From Patagioenas fasciata (Eukaryota; Chordata; Aves; Columbiformes; Columbidae), in the NCBI RefSeq assembly GCF_037038585.1, contig NC_092521.1, positions 51,220,398-51,284,397 on the forward strand: a DNA stretch of 64,000 bases, in the 5' to 3' direction. The notes below the pieces were generated by a model. That model saw only the letters and a program-made list of their open reading frames with translations, was not told the origin of the DNA and ran no database searches. The translations under genes were made by a program, and so were the position numbers. Positions 1 through 13,825 of this stretch are shown here, piece after piece; position 1 is the stretch's first letter, and each line of letters begins with the position of its first letter.

Positions 1-119
1 CTGGATGCCTTCCTGTGTAACCTTGTCTGGGTGTTCCTGCTCTGGCAGAGGGATTGGACTAGATGATCTTTCGAGGTCCCTTTCAATTCCTAATGTTCTG
101 TGATTCTGTGTGATACTGT
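1..119 (+). mobile_element. CR1 LINE 3' end, cut by window edge
   Basis: The sequence matches the 3' end of an avian CR1 retrotransposon in sense orientation. It shows the end of the ORF2-derived part (ctggatgccttcctgtgtaa), the conserved ggattggactagatgatctt block, and terminal ATTCTGTG-type octamers. The 5' part lies outside the window. The same subfamily recurs at 13,335-13,825 and 19,800-20,291. Confidence 0.93.
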
Positions 120-378
120 GAAATGGATGGACAGGTGATGGATGGAGAAGGCAAGGGGGCAGCGTCAGTGGAGGGCAGTGGTCTGCCGGTAAAATCTCTG
201 CCCTGCTGGAGAACGTGCCAGTGATTCACCTAATTTCTAATTGGTTGAAGTCCTTTGTCATTCGAGTCAAAGTTAGGCAACAGTACAGCAACGGCAAATG
301 CTGTCTGAGGAGAACCTGTGAGCCTGACCGTGGAAAGAACCTTTGTACGTCTGTGAGAGTATCTCTGCTCCTGGGATC

Positions 379-580
379 TCACAGAATCACAGAATGGTTG
401 GGGTTGGAAGGGACTTCTGGATATCATCTAGTCCAACCCACCTGCTAGAGCAGGTTCACCAGAGCAGATCACACAGGAATGTGTCCAGGTGGGTTTTGAA
501 TGTCTTCAGAGAAGGAGACTCCACAACCTCTCTGGGCAGCTTGTTCCAATGCTCCGTTGCCCTCAAAGAATCTCTCCAAA
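379..580 (-). mobile_element. CR1 LINE 3' fragment
   Basis: This is an antisense CR1 3' end. It begins with reversed terminal octamers (tcacagaatcacagaatgg), followed by the ggttggaagggacttctgg and catctagtccaaccc blocks and the reversed end of ORF2. It is 5'-truncated near 580, as most CR1 copies are. Its family resembles the + strand copy at 1-119, so the two form a loose inverted pair about 260 bp apart. Confidence 0.92.
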
Positions 581-3500
581 GGACACAACACTGCTATGTC
601 AAGCTACAGCTCATTTTTATAGCTGCTGGTACGCTGAGGTCAGTTCATGGGAGAAGTGCACATTTAGCCTAAATTCTCTTCACCAAAAGTCTGTCTGAAA
701 TAAAGTGTACTTGATGGTACATGGGGGTGTGTCAGCATACCCCATTCAGGACGGGGTGGAACCAGGTTGTTTCCAGCCTGAGAACACAAGGCCGCCACTT
801 GGCAAAGCACAGAACCCCTGGCAACATGCCCAGAAAACTGGACCACCCCACAAAATAAATCAATCAAACAATCATACAAATAGAAAAGAGCTCTCAAACA
901 GGCTTCCTTACCTGGACCAGAGGCAGGTTTTGTTTGTTGTTGTTTTTTAAACCTTGAACTCCTCCTGTAAGCAACACCCAAAGACAGAGGTGGCACTGCC
1001 TACCTACCCTTCTCTGCTGTCCTGACATTATCAGAACAAGCCCAAGACCCACCGGCACAAAGTTAACATTTTTTCAAACAGAATTCAGCTAAAATAATGA
1101 TTTTTTTTTTTTTTTTACCAACATATTTCACAGCATGTGATTGCAAACTTTTCTGATCTGATACTGGAAGTCCTAAAGCCAAATTTACCATGTCCCCATA
1201 CTACAGCTCCTTAAAATATCTTCAGTTTTTTTCTTTGCATATTTCTCATCTGACTGGTGGTCTGGCACTATTTAGTTTATACAATTCAAAATAGCCATTG
1301 CCTGAGGTGACTAGATTTCAGGGAAACTGTTTAATGCAGGGTCTAGCTGTAGCCTTTGAACATGACAAACAGTTTGCACTGAGCTTCTTGATCGCACCAA
1401 TTAAGATCATCCATAAATGTAATTATAGAAAAATATTTAAGCTGCTTTTTTAGGAACAAAAACCAAAAATGAAATTTAGAAATACTTGAAAAGCTGAAGG
1501 AAGAAAAAAGGGTGAAGGCACTTTTTCAGAAAAAGCAATTCCTTTAGCAGAAGGGCTTTTCCAGTAAGAGACACAAACCGAACAATTAACCTTTATATTG
1601 TAATTTTCCACTACAGATTTTGAAGTCTTTCACAAAAGTGCTCAAGTATCACTGACAGAAAACCTGAATTAAACCCAGTGGAATTACTTGCTGCAGCTCT
1701 GCCAAAGAGGTGAAAGCAGATTTAGATGCTGTTAACTGTCTTGTCTCTTAATTTGCTGTACTGACTCTCACTGCTGTAAACTGTATTTTCTATACTGAGT
1801 TGGAAAGGTGAAAAAATGATTGATACCCTTTAGATGCTAGTAAGGATCAAAACATGTTACTGCATTAATCAAATGTCACTGCATAAATCAAACATACCAT
1901 TCTTTTTAAAAAGTTATTTTTAGCATTTTTAAACCATGTAATAAATTTATATTTGACTGAGCCTTTAAAAATTATTCTTTATGATAGCTTATACACCGCA
2001 GACATTTGTTTATAAAGTAAAAGATATTTTTGCGCAAAGGGTTCTGCATGTTCTGATCAACTCGTGGAAATCTCAGGAACATTGGGGAAAGCTCCCTTTG
2101 GTTTTGTCAACACCAGCATGAGGAGCAACTCTAAGTTGTAGCTACAGGGTATTCCTTCCTACGATGTGCTTCCAGACCACCAAGGTTTGGTTTGTTTGGT
2201 TTTTTTCACTTCAAATCCTTACATCTGGGTTGTTTTTTTGGTTTGGTTTCGGTTTTTTTTTCCTAGAAACAATGCACGCTCAGTGCTGTGTAAGTTAAAA
2301 TATCATTAAACATCAATGTGATTTAGGACAGCAACACATTTCCTGACAACTAAGGAATGGTGGATGTTTCAGAGGGCACTGCCAAACTGCTCGGATGGCC
2401 TCAGACTAAAGATTCATTAGTGTCCGGTCTGTCCACTGATCGCACTCTGCAATTACAGCATGAAGAAACTAATTTCTTAAGGACTTTGCATCATTACTGC
2501 AGTGTACCAAAGCAACTTATCTTCTATAACCAATGGGACAAAAACGCTTTAATTAGAAAATGTCTGTAACATTTTACAGTGTCTAATCCAAATATACCTC
2601 TGAAGTGTCAAGTTGGCTTGGTTGGAAGACATTTAAGCCTCAGAACTTTGTCTCAGGTCCACTGTTGATATCAGCAAATGCTTTGAAGGTAGGGAAAGGA
2701 GTGCCTTATTGTTATAATTGCTGTCCTTTGGCTGAAATACTTAAACGAGTTGCATTTTCGTCTGCTGAGAGGTGTTTATCCCAATGTAAATGTAGATACA
2801 AACAAACAGAAGATGGGTTGTGTTTTCAAAGCCTGAATGTCTATTGCAGCTTCCCCAGTTTGGCTCTGAAACTACAGAGGCCAAGTCTTTCCAGTTCCAA
2901 ACTATCATTACTTCACCCAGTTGGAAGCTACTTGGGATTTGTTTGAGGTTTTTTAATGCCATTCTCCTACTTAAAAACTATTGAAAAAAATGAATCTACC
3001 CTATGACGTGCCAGGAGGATGGCCAATAACTTCTAGATAAATGTGAATTGAGTCTCTGCTGACATGAGCAGACCTGAGCTGCAGCTGACAGGTCAAGCAA
3101 GAGCAGAGTTTTGTTCCAAGGGACTTTATCTGTGGGATGGCCAATGCTCAAAGGTGTGAATTCAGGCCAGGAGTCCATCCTTCAGCTAAACTCATCCTCA
3201 TGGCAAGGACAGCCTACCTACCTGTGCTTGGGTTTTTCAGTGTTTTGGGGTTATTTGGACATTGCTATAAAATGTATGCTCTAAAAATGACCTAATGCAC
3301 TAGTTCATAGAACATTTATATATATTATATATACATATAAAGCCTGTCTAGCTGTCCAATACAAAACAATCACGAAACATGGATCTGTTCTACTTCAGTA
3401 TTTGAGGAGGTCATGTTGCTGGAATGTGGCTTTCCTCCCCCCCCCAAAATCTGAAGACTTTCAGTTATATGTTATTGGGGAAAGGCCTTAGTGTTCTCAG

Positions 3501-6500
3501 CAGCAATAGCAATGTCAAGGAAAGCTCACACGCTGCGTGGCTCACAGCCTCATGCTGCTGAAAGGTGTTTGTAGCTCCTGGCAGTCTCCTGTTGACACCA
3601 GCTATCTAGTGACAGCTGCCACTTAGCAAAATCTCATCCTGCATGAGTGACGGATACTGAGCAAATGCATAGCTGAATTTCTGATGGTGCTTCTCTTCCC
3701 TCATTAATACTCTTGTAAACCTTTGAGACTGCTACATATTTTTTCAGTTTGTTCTTTCTTGCAAGGAAAAGCTTACGTTTTCATTTATAAGCTGACTCTT
3801 CAACAAGTTTTTACTGGAAAAGAACAAAGAGTTAATTTTTTGGTTTTTTTCGGCTGGCCCCAAGTGACCCCTTGTTCCCACTGCTTTTGAAATTACTGGA
3901 GTTTGCTTAGCCTGAAAAATCACAGCTATAGGAAAAGTTATGCTTTACTGATCTATTTTAAAAAGGAACAGCAGAATTTTAAAAATAGAATCCCCCTTTT
4001 TTTTTCTTTTTCTGACTGTGGCATCTCCAACCCAAGTATGTTGATGCAATTTCCAAAGCACTAAGAAATGTCTTAGGTCACATTTAAGTTAGGTCAGCCA
4101 AATCCAGGATCAGTGAAAAAATGAGTTGTTCATCTGGCCTGGAATGAGATCTTTCTTCCCATCATTCTTAGTTATAAAGATATCTTTTGTGTGGTTGAAG
4201 CTAAATTTAAGCCCAGGCTGAGTGTATTTGTGTACTATCTATGCATGTTTTATGCATCAGCAGCACACTGTGTTACTAGTAGGCTGCATACACAATTAGG
4301 GCTTTATGATCTTTGAAGTTGGTTAATACAAAGATTTATATTTTTGCAGCAATAAAAGTCTGTGAAGTAATGGGAATAGATGTTTTTTAGAGCTACAGTC
4401 TCATTCTCCTTTGACTTGTATTGGTTTGGCTCCATTGTCTTCAATGGAGTTAATCCTCACCCTGATTTGAGCACGAGAAGAAGAGAAGACGACAATCCAT
4501 CCCTGAATGTATGGCTGGGGAGGTCTGCTTATACAGAGCTTGCTTTTTGTGCAGACTGTAGCCCTGCACAGGGGAAAGCACCGAATGGGAGACCAGATTC
4601 TGACATGGAAATTAAACCATGCAGCTTGTTTCTTCCACTGAACATCTCTCGGTAAGGTGAAAACGTGCTCATTTAATATGTACTTTACTAATTTGTAAAG
4701 AACTGTCTTGTAGTCTGTTTCTTTTTGCCCAAGCATTCAGCTACTGCAATAGGATTTAAAAGTAAAATGAATTGAACTTCAACAGGTCTATAGTAGCAGT
4801 TAACTAGCAAAGGAAAGTCCATGTCTAGCTATTTCCTGCTGCTATAATGTTTTGATAACAATGGTACACAAAGACTTGTTTTGTTTAGCATGTGCCGCAT
4901 TATTGCATTTCAGACAAAGTCTTGATTCTTTAAGTCCAAGACAAAGTCTCAATTCTCTCCATTTGAGACAAAACCCCAAGATGAAAAATATGGATTTGAA
5001 ATGTCCCGAACTACAAGAGGAGTAAGGAATCAGATTAGCATTGATTTCTGCCTCTAGTTACAATGAAAACAAAGATAAGGCAAATACGTATTTTCTAATT
5101 TGACGCACAAATTCAGGAAAGATTTTGTTCCTCAGCATTCCCTAATTATGAAATCAGAAAAATGAAAATATTCTTCCCATTCTCTGCACGCACACCCTAC
5201 TCCAGGCAATTTGCTTTCATACAGCAGCTGAGTTTCCTTTCAAGAGCTCACAGGCATGGAGAGCAGCTTTGTTTACCACCCCCAGGTGCAAACCTCATTA
5301 ACTAATGTTGACTTCTTTTGTGTTTTCAGCTTTCAGTAATGAGCCAGGTTAATGGATAGTGAAGATGGTGGTGGTGGGGAGAATGGTAAGGAAAATTCAG
5401 GAGCTGGTTTTACATCTTTCAGTTTTGCAGGCTCATGGGCAAAATGGCTATCAGCCATTTAGCTATACCCAAGAAAAACCCCAACCATTGGAGATGCTGA
5501 ACCTTCTACATAGGTTTTGGGGCTTTGTTTGTTTGTCTAAGGATGGTGGGAAACAAAGCACAGTCAAACCTCGGGCTCTTTGCAAGTTATAAATACTGTA
5601 CAAAATTCTACTCCTGATACTGGAAAATGCTTTCTCCCGTTGTTCAAAGTGACTCCAGATGCTGATGTACTTAGTGCACAGTGTAAGTAACCCAACTGGA
5701 ATGAAAAAGCAAGGTAATTGAGTTGACATTCATCTGCCAATATTCCTAAGGGACAGACTGTTCGGCCTGCCAAGTTTGCTCTGCTTATGCACACATAAGC
5801 AGAGCGTGAACTTAAACCGACTGGAGATTCCCACAGTACGTTCTCCCCGGTGAACACGGGATCTCTGCTGCTGCTCTAATCTGGTGGAGGTGGTGCGATA
5901 GCTTCAACCCTAGTAATTCCCCCATGTCCCACAATATCAGGAGGTGGGCTGAACGTTTGGCGGGAAAAGAAATAAAAGGTTGAGGTAGAACTGAGTTTTT
6001 CTGCATCAGATTTTCCCCTGACCCAAACCCCATTTTAAAAGGACAAAAATATTAGCTTCCTCCTAGGCTTTTCTATGCTTCTCACTATTATAATATCTGG
6101 AAGATTCACAGACATGTATATTTCTTTATCTTTCTAACATACTAGTGAAGGATCGTCATCTCTATACGTGAAACAGAACACGGAGATCAAAGCTAAAAGT
6201 TCGAGCAGTCTCGGACAGTTAGGAGTGGACTTTTTCAAAGAACTTGGCAATTTTATTCTTTAAATAGGTTTGTATTTGACTAACTGCTGTACCTCATTTA
6301 AGATAGTTCCATGAAAAAGGATCTCCATGTAGCTAGACCATGCAAACAGCAATCTCCATCCCAAACACAGGGGCAAGTCAATGCCCGCAGCAGATCAGAC
6401 ATACAAGACACGTGTGACAGAAGCAGCGACTATGGCCAATGTTCGATCCATGTTGGAAATACACGAAAGAAAAGCAGTAAAGATGGGAGAATCTGTGAGA

Positions 6501-9500
6501 TGAAGCAACAAGGGAATACTCAGTCCTGTGGGCTGGGAGGAAACCAGGGAATGTGTCTCTGAGAAAAACAGATTAAGAGCCTCTTCAGCTGAGCTCGGCG
6601 TGGTAGGAGCTGGTGGGAACAAGCAAAGCAGCTGCCTCTTGCTGTTTAGCTTCTGCTGCATCCAAGGAAACAGTCTTGTACCTAACTCTGGGGAAAAGTG
6701 GCTCCACCACAAATTTCTTCTTGCAGTAGAAACAACCCTCAGCACATTGGCTCCAATGTCACATTAAGGCACAAGTCCACAGACAAAAGCATCCACCTTC
6801 CAATTGCAAAGCCAGGGCCTGACAGCCGCGGCCAGTGTGCAATGGGTCTTCTGCTGGGTGGGTTGGATCCACTGTATATACACTATGAAGCTGGCATAGA
6901 CAGGTCCAGCAAATCTTGTATGTCAGATTTAAGGCTGGGAGGACTCAAAAAACATGAGCATGGGGAGTCAGGATCCTTTGTGCATGCAGGTCAGAGTTAC
7001 CTTCACACGTGTGTGCTGTGTGCAGAGTTGCTTAGCTGGGCTCCCCTTTCTGAACTCTCCTGCTCTCCCGGCATCAATTGTCTCACTGAGGAATCTGGCC
7101 TGGCTGGTGGTAAGCTGTAGTTTCCCTCATGGTCCACTGCAAGGACCTGGGGTTTCACCATGGGGGGCGGTGTCTGTGATGAGTAAGGAACCTTGCAGAT
7201 ATGTAGAAACCAGTCCTGATGAACCAGAGCCCAAGCCACTTCACCCAGCATAAGCAGGACTAGCTGGCCCACCCCTTCTGGTCCTCCCTGCAAAGAAGAC
7301 AGGCAACACTGAAAAAGAGCTGTGGGCAAGCAGGAGAGTGCCAGACACCCAGAGAAAGCCAAGTCCAAGGCCCAGTAGTTGAGCCTCTGAGACTTTCTGA
7401 GCACAGGCAGCCACAGGTCTAGTTCCTGACCTGCTTCCTTCCCTGCTTTCCTGTGAATAAAGGACACTTATGGTGGCACCTGCACAGCTAGGACCAAAAA
7501 CCACAATTAGACACCTCCCTCTGCAGGCATCCATAGAGGTCCTCTGCTTGTATCTCAAAGCAGTGACATGGTGGTGGTCAGAAGGGGATCAGCTCCAACT
7601 ATACATAAGCACACTGTGCAGCAGCAGCACCTGGAAGTAAATGATGAGAGTGCCCTAGTCAGCGTGGGGTATGCGTGTGAAGAAGGTCAGACCATGCAGT
7701 GGCATCTCCGTGTCTGTAAGGGGCTTTGGGCAGGGGTACTTTGGGCAGGGTAACAGGGCCATCTAGGAAAGAGAGCAGATTTCCAAGCGTCCCGGGTGCA
7801 CGGTGGCTGCTCTGTGGGACTCGGTGTGCCCTTCCCGGTCTGACAGCCATAGCAGCTGCGGGATCTGCTGGTATTCCCATGCCTCGGGCAGCCATCGCCT
7901 CCAGTGAGGCACAGGGAAATGGGAGAGGCAAATGAGTGAGAAAGGGGTAAACAGTGTTTTGCTCAAACTAAAGTGGTGAATGTTCTTGCTCAGCAGTTGC
8001 TCTCAGCTACTTCAGTGTGCCAGGCTAAGCTCCCTTCAGAAAAAGCTTATCTACACAGAAACTGACCCAAGCCAACATCTTCTGGAAGAGAGAGCAAAGA
8101 GGAGACCAGGATGGGAAAGCAGACAATTTCACCCCTTTCTCAGGCAGTGTTCCTTGGATTTTGTTGCTCATCCTCAGTTCAGCCCAAGGGAACAGTCACC
8201 AATGGTATTTTCCTTTCTTTGTACAATGCAGGAAGGCAGCATTTGGGACTCAAGCCTTTGGAGATTCCTCTGAGAGTGGATATATACTTTCCCAAAACAA
8301 GGATTCTTCCTCCCTAGGAAAGCAAAGCCAGAGGTCCAAATTGGAGTTAGAGAATAAAAAATATTTACATAAACTACATAACAACTTATAATAATAAAAT
8401 AATGAATGCAATTGATGATTGGGTAAGCTATAATAATAAAATATGAACTGTTTGTGCAAACCAAAATTCTTCACCTCCCAAAGGCAAGTATTCAGTGCAC
8501 GGAGAAACTCTTTCGAGGTGCACAGTGGGGCTGACAGCAAGCAGCAGCTCCACACCCTTCCCCAGGGAAGGTGTAAGAGGAGGACAACCCAGCAAACCTG
8601 GAAGCACATCAAGTAGTTTCCCCAGCTGTTAGTGTGGGTTACCATGCCCTGGCGATTATCCCCGGCTCCCGGCAGAGTTGCTGGTCACCATGCCCCAATA
8701 TGCAGGTTATTGTTTCCAGTTTCTGTTGTGCCGAGCTTTGCTGCCGCAGTCGCTTCTTCTCCCTCCCACATGAATTGCTGCAGAGTGAGGTGAAAGGCAG
8801 CAACCCCAGAGGTGGGCAAAATAAAAGGCAGCAAGGAGCCTTGTGGCCTACCTGCTTTCTTTTTCTTCTCTCTCCAAGCCAGAAAGTTCCTCAGCATGAG
8901 CAAGCCAAAATGTAACTCGGCCCCAGTACCAAAGATAAATGTCAGTATTTTCCCTGGCAGCTAGAAACAAGATGTCCAAGGAGATTTTTCTCTTAGAGGA
9001 TGGCCTCCCCACTGTGTATGTTCCTCACCCATCGCCCTGTCTGCTGGCTGTGTATCCCCTACAAGGGCAGGTAAGGGGGGTTTTCCTCTCTGGCTCTTGC
9101 AGAGGGGACCCCCAAGAGCTGCCCTAGTGCTGGAGGTGAAGCTACACCCTGGTACGTGCTCCCCAGGGGGGCTGCATGCAGGAGGGCAAGCAAAGCAGCA
9201 TCACCTGCCTGATAAAGCTATCCTGAGCTCCTTGTCACCAAGGGGCATGCTTACCTAAAGTACAGGAGGCTCACGTGATTCAGAGTGAGCAGAGAAGATA
9301 ATTTACAGTCCTGATTCTCTTGAGTACTGCAGAAAGAAAGCAAAGCCTTATGGCAAGTTGGAGCGGCCTGTGAAGTGTAGCAGGGTAAATAACTTCTTGC
9401 AAGCAGCAGTCGAAACAAAAACAGGATCAGCAGCTGCTCTCCCCACCTCACAACTTGTCCAGCCTACTCCAGGTTGAGCTCCAGGCTCCTGCCAGGTTCT

Positions 9501-12500
9501 CTTGCTTTGGAGGAAAGTGCTTAGCAGTTTGATGAACTGAGATGGCTGTGCAGCATCCGCTGGAGATGCACAAGAATTTCAGGAATCAGTAGCAATTATG
9601 GAATGGCCGTGACACCACTGTTTCTTCTTGTCACCAATGCAGATGTACAGAGCTTTGAAGTCCACCCTATTTTTAGGCATCTGGATGTATTCTTGATGAA
9701 GATTTGGCTTTTGACCACTGCAGTTCAGTAATTCTTCTGGTTTGATATATTTATTTTTTCTCAATGCTGTTATTTGATCTTACGTTTCTTTCCAAGAACT
9801 CTGTCTAGGAATATCATAGCAAAGATAACAGTATCTTCAGCAAAGAGAGTAATTCATATCTCTCATAATTTTTTCTGTGTAGTTTTATACAGAAAGGAAA
9901 CTGAAACAATCACAGATATAGGCTGTGGATGAACATTAGCTACCAATTTTTGTTCCATAAGAATATTGGTAGGAAATTAAGATTATCACAGGAGAAGGAC
10001 TTGACTTTTTGCTGGTGCCTGTGGGAAATACTGATCACCTATATGCTTCAGTAATCCAGCATATGTGTGCTAACTGTTGGATAATTCCGAGTATTTCCTC
10101 TGCAATCTAACCTTCTTCACCCCAAAGCAGAATCCAAGCCCATGTGTACAATTTCCACAATAACATCTACAAGAAATCAGATGTTTTAACATATGTTTGG
10201 AAAGATTCTTCTCAGTCCAGTGGAAAGGAGAAATATCAGAGAGAAAGGCCATATCATTCACCAACCAGACAACAATTGCTTGGCTGATATGAGGCTGTTG
10301 TGCCCTCCATGAACAGCAGATTTATGCAGGTAGCAATTAGTGTGGTCAGAATTTTCTTGGTATCTGGGATGAAATTCTAGTTATCAAAGTGAGAAAATTT
10401 TCTGTCCTGTGTGGAGAAATATTTCCTCTCATTATGTACGCTGCTCAGCACTGGGGTGATGCATAGCAAGCTTGCTTAACAGAAGTCAGATTAAAAGAGT
10501 ATTTAGGAATATTTTACTCACCGTAAGTCTTTTTAATGGACTGTTGACTGACCTCTTTACTTCAGAAAACAGTAAACAGAATCGCCTCTCCATTTGTCAG
10601 CTCTTCTGTCTGGAGATGAGAGCTGATGAACTACAGCTTGCAACTTGCAAGATGCAAAGTTTGCAACTTGCAGATTTCTATGCAAAGGCTGTAAAACACA
10701 CCTCGGAGTTGCTCTGCACAAGGAGGACTTCACTGTGCTATGGGAGACCGTCTCTATGATACAACCTGACATATTCAAAAGTGGAAAGAGCTATACAAAA
10801 TTACATGCTTCTCTAGCGTCTGAGTTAATTTAAAGCCACAAAGTTAACCTTGGACCCTTGTCCTGACTCCATATACTGAAGCTATGGAGTCACACTTCCT
10901 ACCTGTGCAGCAACCCACCCAGTAGCTACTCCTTGCAAGCAGAGGAAATTATAATTTAAAATCAGGATTTCTCTCAACGTTACTCACTATTGCACATTCA
11001 AGTGAGACAAGCAGTCTTTGCAGTTGTCATAACTTTCATTCCACAACAAAACTACGGAGATGCTTGTTAAGCATCAAACTCCAGTCCTTGGGACAATTAG
11101 CGTCTTGGCGAGTCTCCTGCAGCGGTGTCTGGTGGACAGTCATTAGTACATCAAATTACGCATGCTTGCAATTTGATCTTGACCAATGCAATTTCCTTCC
11201 CTTCTTTAGGAATTCTTCTACTGCCTTTATGCCCAAGGGATAGATGGAGAAGATAACTGTACACAAACCGCTCCAGCTGTGAAGCTAATACTGAAAAGAT
11301 ATTCTACTTCTATTTATAGGGATACTCTGTTCTACAAATTGCTCGTAACAATCTCTGAAATTGAAATTAAAAAAAAAAAACATAGGAAAATATATTTCCA
11401 TTTATCCTAAGTGTCCCTTTTTATAATTTATTAAGGTCATAGTTTTGGCCTATATGAGAAACAATAGCTTATCTATAGCAAAATGACATGCAGAGAGTTG
11501 TCATTTGGTGGAATTTGCATCGTATAAGTTAGCATTATTTAATCATTTAAGAAAACAGATTTTAATTAGTTGGCTGTGGAAATTATCTCAACCGTCCATG
11601 CAATGGCCAGGGACAGGAGAAAACAGCCGGACCAAATAACTCCTACTTATGCCTGACATCATACCTTCATTCCAAAGTTGACAAAATAAATGCCTGTAAT
11701 GACAGCTTGTGTCACTGAATAAATGGCAGGAATCTGTGTTTCTCTACCCATGTTGCAGGGGACTGTCCTCCTCTAGCTTTTTTCTCCCTAAAAAACAAGC
11801 TAGGACATCCAGTTCCCTGTGCCCTCATCATTAAACTGAATCATTTAAGCTACAGTGTCAGTTCTTGATACATTAGAAAATGGCAGATTTAAGACTCCCT
11901 GGGTAATCTTTTTTTGTCCCTCTGCATGTGCATATGTTTTCTTACAAACCCGTCCATGACACAGTCGTATTTTAGACTTTCCCACAGGATGCATGCCTCA
12001 TTCTGTACAACACAGGATAATCACACCCAGTGGTAGAAATAAATTAGCATAGCAATCTTAATCTGGTATTTCCTAATTCTCCTAATTTCCTTATCCTTCA
12101 ATGTTCGTCTGCGCTACTCTAAACAATACTCTCTTAATGTAATTTTTTCATGTTATCATTTAAGTATAAGTAGGCACATTTGTGTATCTCTCCATCTATC
12201 TGGATCTGTTAATGTATTGGTAAACGCAAAAGGAAAAGATAAAAGTTGTTTGTTTTCAATTCTTTCAGAACTGTTTGATCTCTCCTTGCTTGTTTTAGCA
12301 GCTGCCTGACTGTTTTTCCTTGTATGTAAACTTCAAAGTCAATCAGAGGTCAAAACTCTGGACAAAGACAGAATAATAAAAACAACGGTGACTGGCGTAT
12401 GTGATGGGAAGAAGCAGAGAAGCTGGGTCGTATAATAGAATATTGCCTGTTTCTGGACACGGCAGGGGGGAAATTATCTATAATGCCTCTTGGACATAAC

Positions 12501-13334
12501 ATTTCTTGATCTGAACATTCGATGTAGTTGCTGAGGCCTGTATACTTGCCTGGAAATGTATCTCGCAGAGAAACGAAGGGTACAGACATGTACGGAAGGA
12601 CTTGACATTCTCTAGCTATTCTTGGTTCAAGCAATCTGGAAATATTCATAGCTTAATAGATTACTGTAAAAATGCTGGAGAAAAACAACCTTTTACTGGT
12701 TTCTGTTAAATGCAAAGGGCTTCAGGGGTGGATATAAGTTTCGATTCCCGATTTGCTATTTGCTGTTTCTGGTCGTAGGAAAATCAAAGGAAAAGCAAGC
12801 CCTGGAGAGGCAGCTTCTGTAACCATGTAACATGAAACGTTTTCTGTAGGCATGTGCAGTCATAGTACAGGATGTCTCTTGTGTTCACGCCTTTTTTTTT
12901 TCCTTCGGGAGAACATCTGCCTTTCCCTCCTTCATCCGTCTGCGGAATCAGGCCCCTGCTTGTGCAGGGCCCGGCTGACGGCCACGAGCAAGAGAGAGTC
13001 CCCGAGGAGGGGGGCTGCAGCGGCGCAACGTGCCTGGCAGCTGGGAAAACAGCCTCCAGAAATTGGGAACACCTTCGTGATTCACACATCCTCGCAGCAG
13101 CTCCTGCCAGGAGAGCCGCTGGAGAGGCCCCAGCAGAGGCAGAGATGGATTCCACCCTATATATGTATATATACACATATATAAGGCCATGGCAAGTCCT
13201 CAGATTTTGTGCGGGAATTTGTGTAAATGACCTGCGAGCAGAATCTGTTCTGGAAAAAAGTAGTCTTTTCCAGTTTAACCAACGGGGTGGATGGAAACAG
13301 GACTCGTGCCACCCTGTCTGTGGAGTCTGTGGGC
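581..13334. other. Intergenic sequence, no gene recognised
   Basis: About 12.7 kb without a recognisable exon, RNA gene or mobile element. Open frames here are short, overlap on both strands and show no family motif. Small low-complexity stretches include T/G-rich runs near 2,185-2,265 and a C-run near 3,437. About 6,300-9,500 is more GC-rich than its surroundings, and its longest open frame is about 154 codons (minus strand, 7,003-7,467) with no recognisable domain. A short alternating purine/pyrimidine TA tract lies at 13,158-13,184. Confidence 0.6.
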
Positions 13335-13825
13335 TCTTCAGTTCAAGAAGGACAGGGAACTGCTGGAGAGAGTCCAGTGCAGGGCAACAAAGATGATGAA
13401 GGGAGTGGAGCATCTCCCTTATGAGGAAAGGCTGAGGGAGCTGGGTCTCTTTAGCTTGGAGAAGAGGAGACTGAGGGGTGACCTCATTAATGTTTATAAA
13501 TATGTAAAGGGTGAGTGTCATGAGGATGGAGCCAGGCTCTTCTCGGTGACCACTAATGATAGGACAAGGGGCAATGGGTGCAAACTGGAACACAGGAGGT
13601 TCCATTTCAATTTGAGAGGAAACTTCTCAGTGAGGGTGACAGAGCACTGGAACAGGCTGCCCAGGGAGGTTGTGGAGTCTCCTTCTCTGGAGACATTCAA
13701 AACCAGCCTGGACGCCTTCCTGTGTAACCTCATCTAGGTGTTCCTGCTCCGGCAGGGGGATTGGACTAGATGATCTTTCGAGGTCCCTTCCAATCCCTAA
13801 CAAGCTGTGATTCTGTGATTCTGTG
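13335..13825 (+). mobile_element. CR1 LINE, 3' ~490 bp with ORF2 tail
   Basis: A sense-orientation, 5'-truncated CR1. It carries the C-terminal part of CR1 ORF2 (the reverse transcriptase polyprotein) in an open frame ending at 13,737. Visible family blocks are [33 protein letters not shown] and [20 protein letters not shown]. The 3' untranslated end and GATTCTGTG octamers close the element. The catalytic reverse-transcriptase and endonuclease domains are missing, so it cannot move on its own. It is very similar to the copy at 19,800-20,291. Confidence 0.95.

Noticed and set aside
7003-7467. 154-codon open frame on the minus strand
   Set aside because: No recognisable domain, no splice or promoter context, overlapping open frames on the other strand in the same GC-richer block. 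Probably chance.
12735-12760. tRNA B-box-like gtttcgattcccgattt
   Set aside because: No matching A-box or cloverleaf could be found around it.
12784-13605. 273-codon minus-strand open frame
   Set aside because: Much of it is antisense to the CR1 at 13,335-13,825 and runs through a TA-repeat. No family motif.
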